Shown here piece by piece: positions 12,636 to 22,534 of a stretch of DNA of 64,000 bases; positions within the stretch are counted from its first letter, which is position 1, and each line of letters opens with the position of its first letter. Made by a program: the position numbers and the translations under genes. This stretch comes from Brachionus rotundiformis (lineage: Eukaryota > Rotifera > Eurotatoria > Ploima > Brachionidae), in the NCBI GenBank assembly GCA_016802295.1, contig JAESIW010000020.1, forward strand, positions 3,329,909 to 3,393,908. The letters are read 5' to 3'. A model generated the notes under the pieces. The model was not told the DNA's origin. It saw only the letters and a program-made list of their open reading frames with translations, and made no database searches.

Positions 12636-13094
12636 TTAGTTTTTTCTAGGTCTCCCGCGCTTTCGTTTCTCGGTTTCACCCTTTTTATTTTCTGCTGATC
12701 GATTATTGCAGCCAATGCTCAATATTTGACTCGATGTAGTCGCTGATTGAACTTGAATCGATGATTCGATGTTGATTTGTGTTGGCCTGAAAACGTTTAC
12801 ATTTAAAGGACCAGTTGAATTTTCTTTCAAGAACCGGGAGAGCTTTTTCTTGGCGGCCTCTTGAAGAATTTTTCTCAATGTTAAGATCTATAGTTGGAAA
12901 TTCTAATAATTCTAATTGATATACAATACTTCACATGCTTGCTAATAAAATTTTTCTTCCAATATTATCAACTGCGAATCTCATTGTTTTCAATTACATG
13001 CAATGAATAACTCCAAATTTTATATTCTTGTAACTGACCCAAGTTGATTTTTGAAAATACACTTAGCACATTTCTTTTTTTGCTTGTTGATCAT
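12636..13094 (-). CDS. Small AT-hook protein, 103 aa as modelled
   Basis: Exons 13035-13094 and 12636-12887 join in phase across a 147-base intron. The product begins MINKQKKKCAKCIF, a basic stretch with one CxxC. A helical lysine-rich stretch (LQEAAKKKLSRFLKE) follows. The protein ends KRKRGRPRKN, a clear AT-hook (GRP core), which typically binds the minor groove of A+T-rich DNA. The coding frame of the first exon is also open upstream of the chosen Met, so an earlier exon may exist. The AT-hook exon is well supported; the 5' exon and start are tentative. No orthologue is recognised. Confidence 0.45.
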
Positions 13095-14616
13095 TCTTTG
13101 ACGCTGTGACCATATAAACGATTCGTCCAGTTTGACTTTATTTCACTATTTATTTTTTAAGCGCACCCATTCAGAATTATCTATTAGTATTAAGTGATAG
13201 TTTTGTTAATCGATAAAGGTGAGAAAAAAAGATAATAATTTTTTTCATAAGGAGAATTATTTTTTCTTAAATCAAAAATATTTTTTCTACTGCAAATATT
13301 ATTAGCCTTTCAAAATTATCAATAAAAATTAAAAATTTATTTTTACCATTTAAAATAAGATGATAAACAAAATCACAATAGATAAAAATAAATTGGATAA
13401 GAAATAAAAACAAAAGCATGCCCGTTATGTTTTAGATAATTAAATTTATATTTTTTTCTATTCCTTCAAAATATGAGTTTATAATAATAAAATATGTTTG
13501 ACAATAGTTCAAAATCAATTGCTTCTGGCAAATATTTTTAATAATTTTACATCAAAGATATTCAGATAAATTTTGATAAAACCTTTTAGAAGGAATGTTT
13601 TTAATTCGAATTTAAAATGAAAAATGTCTCTTTCTTAAATTTGATAAAACTATTATTTTTTAATTTATATTTTTAAGATAACAAGTTAATGAAATTTTCA
13701 CTGTAATTTTTAGTTTTAAAGTTACGATTGAAAATTATTCAAAATTAAATGTTAAAAAAGGTATTTACAGGTAGGCTAATTGATATGGCTTTAATTTATT
13801 TACTTAAACAGAATTTTTTTTGATTGATGATTTCAGTTTCGAGGTATGTTTAAACAGAAAAGTGACAAATGGGGGTTTGATTTAAAAATATTTGGTCTTT
13901 AGTTTACTTCAGCTTTTTTAGCCATATTTGTTTTGTTTTTATTTAATTTCATTATTAAGAAAATTCAACAACAATCTGTAAATAAAACTAAAATTTTGAA
14001 AAATTTCCATCATTATTAATCTATTTTTTTAATAAGCGCTTATTTTTTTTATTAACTTTTTTATTTTAAAGAAATTTTATTTTTGTTTATTCAAAACAGT
14101 TTAGATTAAAAACGAAACAGTCTCAGACAAAAAAAAGAGAAAGTAATTTTTTAGAAAAAAAAGCAGTGGGGCTAAAATTTAAGTTTAATTTTTAAATTAA
14201 AATATTAAGAATCTGAGCCTCAGGCTTCTGAAAAGACGTTTAAAAACATTAATTTAGCTAATAATCGCATGACGCGGGGAATTACCATATTTTGGCTATT
14301 AGCATTACTCAATAAATAGTTAATTTAATATTAATTTAGCATGTAAATCGCACAAATCTCAAGCACAGTATTTAAATTTCAAGAGTTTTTTATTAAATTA
14401 TTTCAAAAAGCAAAAAATATACCTTTATTTATTAAAAATTAAATATCTAATTAAAATAATTAAGCAAAGTCTGTATGGCAACTTTTATTTATAATGCCTG
14501 CCAAACATTGCTTTGTTTTTCTTTTTATTTTATTATTTATTTGAATTCAATTTTATGCCATTAAACTTTTTGAATGAGTTTAATTTATATGCCAAAATAG
14601 ATTTTTTTGACATACA
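13095..14616. other. Intergenic, no gene seen
   Basis: A+T-rich sequence. It may hold 5' exons or the promoter of the minus-strand AT-hook gene, and the promoter of the plus-strand ankyrin-like gene, but I cannot pick them out. Confidence 0.5.
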
Positions 14617-16032
14617 ATGAGTTTGAAAACGATAAGATGGTACATTCGTTCCGGACTGTTTAATGAAGCCCGAAAGATGATTGATAAAGAGCAGAATATA
14701 GAATCGCTGATGTACGACACGGAAAAAAGCGATGCTGACTCAGACAACTTACCTTTATTAGTCATGATTTCCCTAATTAAAGATGAAGAAAACGCACTTG
14801 GCTTGAGTAGGTTGCTGATCGAGAAAGGTTACCATGCCGAGCTGAACGACCGGAACGGTTTGTGTGCCCTCAACTATGCCATAGCTCTTCAACGATCCAA
14901 GTTAATTACCTTTTTACTCAATTCTTTTCACTTCGAGCTCAATAATTACAGAGACTGCTACAAAAACACCTTTTTTCACTACGTTTATGCCACAAACAAT
15001 TCCAAATTAATCCAGCAATTCACCAATGTATATTCCAAATACTACTCGTTTGATGAAAACTTGCTCAAAAAGCTGGCCAATTGTGATGGACTAAGTGTGC
15101 AAGATTTACTTGACTATTTCCAGTACATGAAAAAGCGGAAAAATTCCAGGAATCTAAGACTTAGTCAAGGCAATGTATTGACCAACTTAAAGACAGAAAA
15201 CACAGAATACATTTTGCCAAAATCGTTCAAATGCAACTCAAATCCAATAGTTATTTGTAATTATATAAATTATGTATTCAATTCGAACTCTACATTAAAA
15301 ACCGATCTTATATTTGTAACAAACAATACTCATTACATTGGCAATCATGACAAAATGACCAAGCAAAAGCTGAGCATGTCTAACCAGGCAAGCAAAGAAT
15401 TTAAGCTCAACATTTTGCATCAAATTAAATCACTTAATAAACCCAGTGGACCCAAAGTTTCGTCGGTATTTATGTCAGAAAAGATGAAAAGGAACAAAAT
15501 TTTGAACCTTAGACGGCTGAATCACTCGAGCTTGTCCAATCCGGAAAATTCACGAGAAAGGTATGTTAAGTATGGCTGGAATTATGGCGATGAAGATGAA
15601 GCCGATTATCAATATTATAAATTTGAAAATCCTTTCTCTGCCAAAGGTCCATCTACTTGGAGAACTGATATAAATTTTTTGTTCGATGACTACTCTGCCA
15701 TTAATTCGCCATCATACAGAGCTTCGTCTGCCATGGTGCTCAAGATGCTTGGCAAAGATCCCAGCACGCTAAATTCAAATCCGGAGAACACAGATCCTTC
15801 TAAAATATCCGAATCTAGCCAAAACAATATAAACTCAACCAATTCAAGCTTTATTGCCAACAGTTTTTTGTCGCAATCAAAATTAACCAATGTGACAAGC
15901 AATAATGGACGAGCTGGAATGACCAGTAGCCCCGTAGGAGACAGAAAAGTAAAATCACCTCATCAGCAAACGACCAAACTCGAAACATTTCTAATACCTA
16001 ACTCGTATTTATCCGCAAAAACAAAAAAATAA
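14617..16032 (+). CDS. Ankyrin-repeat-like protein, intronless, 471 aa
   Basis: One uninterrupted reading frame. The N-terminal 200 residues are helical and contain ankyrin-type units, for example SRLLIEKGYHAELNDRNG followed by LCALNYAIALQRSKLITFLL. Other units are degenerate. The rest (about 200-471) is low-complexity, Asn/Ser/Lys-rich and probably disordered, with no catalytic motif, signal peptide or membrane segment. Ankyrin repeats mediate protein binding, so an adaptor role is likely but unproven. The gene lacks introns, unlike most genes here. Codon use and base composition match the neighbours. I do not recognise a specific orthologue. Confidence 0.75.
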   Translation: MSLKTIRWYIRSGLFNEARKMIDKEQNIESLMYDTEKSDADSDNLPLLVMISLIKDEENALGLSRLLIEKGYHAELNDRNGLCALNYAIALQRSKLITFLLNSFHFELNNYRDCYKNTFFHYVYATNNSKLIQQFTNVYSKYYSFDENLLKKLANCDGLSVQDLLDYFQYMKKRKNSRNLRLSQGNVLTNLKTENTEYILPKSFKCNSNPIVICNYINYVFNSNSTLKTDLIFVTNNTHYIGNHDKMTKQKLSMSNQASKEFKLNILHQIKSLNKPSGPKVSSVFMSEKMKRNKILNLRRLNHSSLSNPENSRERYVKYGWNYGDEDEADYQYYKFENPFSAKGPSTWRTDINFLFDDYSAINSPSYRASSAMVLKMLGKDPSTLNSNPENTDPSKISESSQNNINSTNSSFIANSFLSQSKLTNVTSNNGRAGMTSSPVGDRKVKSPHQQTTKLETFLIPNSYLSAKTKK

Positions 16033-18402
16033 TTTTCCAATTATATTGATAAAAAAAAGTGCTTTAATTGCTTTTGGCAAATTATTTTTTTTAAAATTAA
16101 TTTCTTAATAGTAATTAAATTAAAATGATATAATTTAAATGATTTTACATTAATTTTAAAAAAGTATATTTATTTTCATATATTTTTGCTTATCAAGGTT
16201 ATATTGGTAGGATTTTTTCTTTTAGATGACAAGTATGTAAATTACAGTCAATATTCCTTGGCAACAAAGAGTAATCATTATAAAATGTTAAAAAGAATAG
16301 AAGAATTTTTTAAATAATTTAATTTAAAAAAACTACCATTTTTGCTAAATCAATTTTCAAATAATAAAAAATAATTATTATTTAAATATTAAAATTACCG
16401 GTATTTACATAATGGCAATAAATGATCAAAATCAAACACTCTTAGTGGTTTAAAAACAAACTTTATTTTTATTGCTACCAAGTTGAGCTTTTTTTTTTAA
16501 TTTTTATTTAAATTTCTAGCTAATTAATTAGAACTGGATTAATTTTTTAGTTGAGACAAATTTGTTACTTTTGAAAAAACTATCAATAAATAAACCATAA
16601 AAAGAATAACAACGATTTCAAAATTTAAATATTATTTATTCTAAATAAATTTTGAAAAATAATCATTTGAATAGTAAAAATACTCTTGATAAATTAATGA
16701 ACTAAATTCAATTTTTGGTATTAAATTTTTTAAAGGATTCAATTATGCTTTTAAACGAAAAACCAACAATTTAAAACATATTTTTTAAATGTTTTTCTTG
16801 AAACATCAGTCTTAAGTGTTTTTTTATTGAAATAAAGCAATTGTACGTCAGCGTTTATTTTCTTTTAAGAAATCATTTCTTTAAAAAAAATTTTTTAGCG
16901 TTATATCAAAGTTATTTATAATTTTAAAAATTTGTGGAACAATTACCATCTCTATTTCTTCAAAATCCAGAAAAGAGATTTGAAGGATGTATCTAAGAAA
17001 ATGTGTAATAATTGAAATTTATCAAATTTGTTTTATCTTAGCAAATTTTTTAGGTTTTCTAAAATATCTTACCTTTTTATTAATTTTTTTAACATTCTTG
17101 CAAACCATATTTTAAGCAAAAGACTCATAATTTTCTTAAAAGGGAATGAAGTACCAAATTTTTTTGAATAAAGTGTCCAAATAAACAAACCTGGTATGGT
17201 TTTATAGTTTCGAGAAAATAAATTTAATTTTATTTAGTTAGTAAGGTTTATTTACATACTTAAAAAATTAAAGAAAGGCTTTTTTGGCTTCTAAGTGGTC
17301 AGCATGTGTAAAATTAAACATACCATTTTTTTGATAGTTTGTTTAATTACTTATTTAAAATTATTAAAGAATAGATACTGATTTATCGGTACAGATGATA
17401 AGTTCATTCAATCTAGTTTTGGTTTACTACCAAGTCCGTATAATGATAAAAAAATCTTCTCAACCAATGAGTATTATATTTTTTTAGCGGTCATAAAATC
17501 AAACAATCTTTATGTTCTAATAAATTTAATGGTTCTATTACCAATCGGAAGGCCTAAGTATTTTAAATTTTTATTTGGTGGTTTTCTTTAACTCCATTAG
17601 GAATAAAGATATTTGTACTCAAAGATTTGTCTTTTTGAAATCACCGCAACAGATTTACTTTATTTAAAATCTATATTTATAAATAAAATTGTTATATATA
17701 ATTTTTCAATTCTGCTCGCAAAGCTCATAGAAAAGTCTTTCTAAAGTCACGTCAGTAAGAAGTATGTTCTTAAAAAATGATCAAAAACTCCAAAAAACAT
17801 GTTTTAGAGCGTCTCTTGAGCTTGTCTTTGAATACTTATGGACATCAATAGACATAAGGACCACAGAGGAGAGAAATTAGGTTCTGAAAGTGACCAGTCA
17901 GTTTAACAAATTCTAAAATTTAAATTTTCAAAATTATATTACTCTGTCAATTTTTAGTGTTTATTTGCACTTCAAAAACCAAAGTCAGAAGAATTTAGTC
18001 ATTCACTTGACTTTTTTTTTTTTTTTGAAAAAAAGTCTCTAAAATTGAGATAATTGTTTAAACTCAAAATTTCAATTATTTATCTAAAAAGGGAACTCTA
18101 AACCTCTCTTTCGTGCTAGAAAACTATTACATAATGACTTTAGAACAATACTGCTTCTTCTCTAATCATTCAATTTTGAATAAATTTATTTAAAAAGCAT
18201 TAGATAAATTTATGTTATAAATTAAAATTTTTCTTTATAAATTAATTTTTTTAAATTTTAACCATAAAAGCAAAAAAAATTTGTTATAATTTTATTAATT
18301 AGAAAAAGTTTAAAAAATAATTTTTCTACAAAAAGAGAAATAATAAAGTTGAAAGTTCAAACCTAATGCCAAATCTATGAACCAGAGGTCCTTCATTTAG
18401 AA
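16033..18402. other. Intergenic, no gene seen
   Basis: About 2.4 kb of A+T-rich sequence. A slightly less A+T-rich patch at about 17380-17900 has no readable protein. Confidence 0.55.
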
Positions 18403-18620
18403 ATGGAAAATAAAGATTCTATCAAAATAAATAATGGTATTTTTTTTCGTTAAATTAATTCAATTAGTTAATTAGGTGCTCAAGAATGTTCAAGAAGGAA
18501 ATGAGCAGCATTTTTTAAAGAGGGGAAGGAAGCCAGGAAGCAAAAACAGTGAGAGTGTTAAACAGAAAGAACAAGTGACCAAGTCTGGAAGAAAGTCTGT
18601 GCCCCCTCAACGACTAGAAT
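18403..18620 (+). CDS. AT-hook protein, 5' exons (partial model)
   Basis: A short first exon (18403-18436, MENKDSIKINN) joins in phase, by a 58-base intron ending TTCAAG, to an exon starting at 18495. That exon encodes KRGRKPGSKN, an AT-hook-like core, then basic text ending near KSVPPQRLEYF. After about 18620 the frame runs into T-rich sequence that looks intronic, so the exon's 3' end is uncertain. The open stretch at 18923-19111 may be its last exon. It is a probable DNA-binding nuclear protein; no orthologue is recognised. Confidence 0.4.
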
Positions 18621-18922
18621 ACTTCTCTTTAAAAAAAAACTATTTATTTTATTTGTCATTTAACTTTATTTTATGTTTATTCATTTATTTATTTATGACT
18701 TGTGTTTATATTATTTTTAGTTAACATTCTTTAAAGCCGAAGGGATATAGACATGTCTTGTGACCAAACCACATGACTTATTAGATTTTTAAGAATTAAA
18801 TTAAAGTTAGGGTTAGTGTTAAATTAAATAAAAGTTGAGATTTGAGCTTAAGAATTATATAACTTAATCCAGCACTTGCGCAAATGTTCTCTGAATGATT
18901 GATTCATTCAAACATTTTAAAG

Positions 18923-19111
18923 CGTTCCTTTCTTGAGCCAAACATTGTCACTATAAATAAAGACTATTCATATATTTTTTGGGAGACTTTAATAAACAGT
19001 TTTAACAACAAGTTTACTGATTACAATGCACTGAATTTTCGTAAGAGACCTAGTAAGATGCCAAGAATAAAATCTAATTTTTTTGAAGAAGATTTTTTCT
19101 TGAATTTTTGA
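18923..19111 (+). CDS. Coding-like terminal exon, possibly of the AT-hook gene just upstream
   Basis: An acceptor-like AAAG at 18919-18922 is followed by an open frame to a stop at 19109-19111. The translation is protein-like, with NFRKRPSKMPRIKSNFFEED near its end, basic then acidic. Strand and spacing fit a last exon of the gene starting at 18403. I could not define the donor or intervening exon, so the link is an inference. Confidence 0.35.
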   Translation, partial: RSFLEPNIVTINKDYSYIFWETLINSFNNKFTDYNALNFRKRPSKMPRIKSNFFEEDFFLNF

Positions 19112-19292
19112 CTATTTATTTATTCATTTAAATAAGTTTAAGTTTAAAGGACAAATTGAAATATTATTAAAAAAAAAGATTAAATACAATCAATTGATTA
19201 TGTATAAAGAATATTGGTTATTTTAATTTGTTTTCATATAGCTTATATATCTAGCAATTTGATAATAAAAAACTTAATTCCAGCTTACTTTC

Positions 19293-19401
19293 GAACAATT
19301 TAATTTGTAAATTGTTCAAGGATTCCTGTAAGTGTTGCAGTTGAAGAAGTTTTGAAATCGGTAATGAGTGATAATGATGCCCCTTAAAAAAAGAGGGCAT
19401 C
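19293..19401. repeat. Two neighbouring short hairpins
   Basis: The first is GAACAATTTA at 19293-19302 paired with TAAATTGTTC at 19308-19317 over a 5-base loop. The second is GATGCCC at 19376-19382 paired with GGGCATC at 19395-19401; its stem extends a few more pairs inward with one bulge. They lie between the 3' ends of two convergent genes. They could act in 3'-end formation or be remains of a small transposon; no function is shown. Confidence 0.5.
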
Positions 19402-19776
19402 CAAATTAAGCTGTATCTGATATCTAAGTAAATTTTTTATTGTCATAAAAATTGTTTAAATAAAACCTTAATTTTACAAATTTAAGTTTTTTCTAAAAGA
19501 TTTTTGAGTTTCTTATTTGAATAAAAGTTTTCAAAATGCATCATTTTTTAAAACAAAACATGGTCTTTAGAAAAGTCTATAGAAAATAATCATTGAAGTA
19601 GCATAGGTGGACAAATAAAAAATTAATTTAATTTTTCATTTAAATATTGATCATTTTATTTTATTTAGAAAATTAATCTCAAATTAAAAAAAAAGAGATT
19701 AGATATTTTAATAACTAAAATTTAATAAATAACAATTATTCTAATAAATATTTGTAAAAATAAAATTTTTAGGGAT

Positions 19777-22534
19777 TTAATTAGTTTTAATAGGTCTCAC
19801 AATATGAGTATGAATATGTTTATTATTTCGGATATATTCTATTAATCGACTAGGATAATCGGTTATGATACCATTTACGCCCAATTCAATAGCGTGCTTA
19901 AATTCCTCTTCTTCATTCAGAACCCAATAATAGACAAAAATTCCTCGTTTTTTCAAATGCTCTACAAAAGATTTCCTTATAAAAAACCTACAAAAAATTT
20001 TATCATAATTTTTGAAAAGTGTTGTCTAATTTAAACTTTATACGTTTTAATTAAGATCAAAATTGCAACATATCCCCTTGGTATCAAATCACGGCTAAGT
20101 AAATTTTAATTTGTTTAAAAAATTAATTAAAATAATTACAAAACTTACTTTTTGAGAATGCGATTTGGCATTATAATTTCAAGATGTGTCTCTTTGAATC
20201 TAAAAAATGGTAACAACCCTGACAACATCAATAGTAGAAGTTTAACACAACCAGCCGATGAGAAAAAAATTCCTACATTGGGATTTAGTTTATAAAGTTT
20301 TTTGGTAACTTTTTCATTGAATGATCCCCAAACAGTTATATCTTCTCGTTTATATTTTATAATCAATTCATTTACTTTATTTATTAAGCTGTCATTGTTT
20401 ATTTTTACATCTAGATTTATCAGTGTATCTGGAAAACTTTTGAATATGTCCTCAAGAAGGGGAATTCTGTTTGGTCTTCTGAGATGGTCATGGCTGCGCC
20501 TGTGTATTGAGTTGGTAATGAGCGAGGAACTGACTGTTCTTGACAAATTATCAGCACTTTCTTAGTTTATAAATAAAAATAAAAATCTTCAAAAATTTAT
20601 TTCAATATACTCTGCATGAACATGTCGTCATCTTGTTCCTCAAGCAGATCTGGAAGTTCCTTTAACAAATATTTTTTAAATTTAGATCAATTGAGCTGTT
20701 AACCTTCAAGTCAAATCAATTTTTGGTCTTGAACAGACAATTATTTAACTTTTTTTAATTTAAAAGGCATTATACCATTATGAGGTATGTTTATCTAATT
20801 TTAAAACTTAACCAGTGTAGAAGCAGTCATAAATATTGGAGTGGATTTCAATCAATAGTAATATGAAAAATTGAAAGAATAAAGCCTCCCTAAAATTTTT
20901 AATGTCCTGTTAATTTAAATGGTAAGACTATGGAAAAACTTAAATACATTTGCAAAAAATATTATTAAAACGTCAAAATCAATTACGTGGTATTGAATAC
21001 GATAATATTGAATCAATAACAAATAATGAAGAATATAATATGGATAAATTGTTGTGTTTAGTTAATTTTAATATCAATCAGAAAAATTATATTTTAAAAA
21101 ATATATTTTTCAATTAAGTTATTTGAAACAATTAATTACAAAATAAATATTTATATTTAACATAAAACAAGAATATTTTAATATTATTTGATAATATTTT
21201 AAATAAATAGAATCCGAAAAAATTTAATCTTGAAAAATGCTTTATGGTATACTATATTTTTTATATGATTACATACAGTATATTGAAATGTACATTAAAA
21301 TTATACAGTAAAGTATCTATCAGCTTATGTTTCAAAAAAATTAAATTCGTAAAACCCACATAAATGGCAGATCGTGGGTCTAAAAAGTAAAGATAAAAAG
21401 CCAAATGAGATACCCAAGCTGTTGGAAATATCCCCGAAATGTGTCTCTTCAACTGAGAAACGATATTAAGAGACTGGTACCGTTCCGCTAGGCCTCGGAA
21501 GCTACTTTTTACGGATGACAATAACATTTTTAAAGAGATTTGAAAGATTCCACATCTAGTTGTCAAAAACTCGCCACTGATTTTAATTCGAAGACTCAAG
21601 GAACCAAGATTAGTAAGTATAGTGTTATGAGATATCTCCAAAAAAAATGTTAAGAGACTCATACAGTGGTCAGGAAACCGTTTCTTAACATAAAAGATAT
21701 AAATGGTGTAAACAGAGACTTAATATGACGGCTAATTATTGGTGCAGAGTTATTTACAAGAAAAAGTACATACATCCTTTTGAACTCAAATTTTTTTAAA
21801 ACTGAATAAATAAACAATTTTAGACAAATAAAATAATTAATTTCTAAACTTTTGCAATTTTAAGCTTATTTAGTTAATTTTAAGTCATGATTAACAAATT
21901 GCTCCAAGTAATTTGGTAAATGAATTTTCTGGCAATTTAAGTTATGACATTCACATAGTTACTTAATTAAAGCTTGATTAATAAAATTTTTAAAAGCTAC
22001 CATGTATTTTACCACGAAAAAGAGTAAAGATAAGAAATTTCTTAAAGTAAATTAATATAGGAATTAAAATTAATAAGATAAATATTTACGTCATAATTTA
22101 GATCTGATATGAATCTGTTGACCCCACACAGTCTGATTAAATTGTTATCATGGGACACAACTACTTGACCATCTTTGGTAATGTGGCAATCGAGTTCGAT
22201 CACATCAGATCCGATTCTGTTTGAACTTTAAAATTTTTAATTAATATTTATATTAGATAAAAAACTCAAATTTTGTACTGTTCGAATGCAGAGATCGTAT
22301 TTTCCTTATTTTCTCCGGACCCGCCACGATGACTCACTACAACAAAATTGTGGTCTCGGTCTTTTTTTTTGGCATGAAGTAAATTTGGATAGTAATAGAA
22401 AATACATGATACTGCTGCATAAGCCCCTAGTGATATATAAAATCCATAGCCATACTTAAAAACACATTAATTTCATTTTTTTAGACAATCTGTTCACTTA
22501 CCAAGCTTGAAAGACCAAAATTCGCTATATCCAT
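19777..22534 (-). CDS. GDPD1: Glycerophosphodiester phosphodiesterase GDPD1-like, 355 aa
   Basis: Seven exons: 22502-22534, 22279-22454, 22090-22225, 20611-20659, 20149-20560, 20044-20094 and 19777-19987. All junctions are in phase. An N-terminal membrane segment (GFYISLGAYAAVSCIFYYYP) precedes the catalytic barrel. HRGGSGENKENT carries the first catalytic His/Arg/Glu group, and ELDCHITKDGQVVVSHD carries the acidic metal ligands and second His. NLDVKINND and YYWVLNEEEEF follow, then the C-terminal TDYPSRL. This matches animal GDPD1/GDPD4, ER-membrane enzymes with lysophospholipase D activity that release lysophosphatidic acid or related products. Oddities: a Ser/Arg/His-rich insertion of roughly 25-30 residues relative to human GDPD1 around exons 4-5, and a 1.4-kb third intron that holds a Tc1-like relic. 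The short sixth exon aligns with the 'LKEPHTMSRS' region of human GDPD1. Confidence 0.92.
21390..21780 (+). mobile_element. Decayed Tc1/mariner transposase fragment in a GDPD1 intron
   Basis: On the plus strand, broken reading frames resemble the N-terminal DNA-binding half of a Tc1-type transposase. KRY-stop-ETGTVP is the usual 'KRYRETGSV' site. ARPRKLLFTDDNNIFKEI resembles the 'GRPRKLTERDDRAI' motif. KRYKWCKQRLNMTANYWCRV resembles 'RLEWCKEHLNWTVEDWKKVI'. Several stops and frameshifts show it is dead. It lies antisense within the third GDPD1 intron. Similarity is from memory of the family. Confidence 0.7.

Noticed and set aside
18620..18724. Hydrophobic tail extending the AT-hook exon to 18724
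   Set aside because: The sequence is T-rich like local introns, so the apparent membrane segment is probably read-through into an intron.
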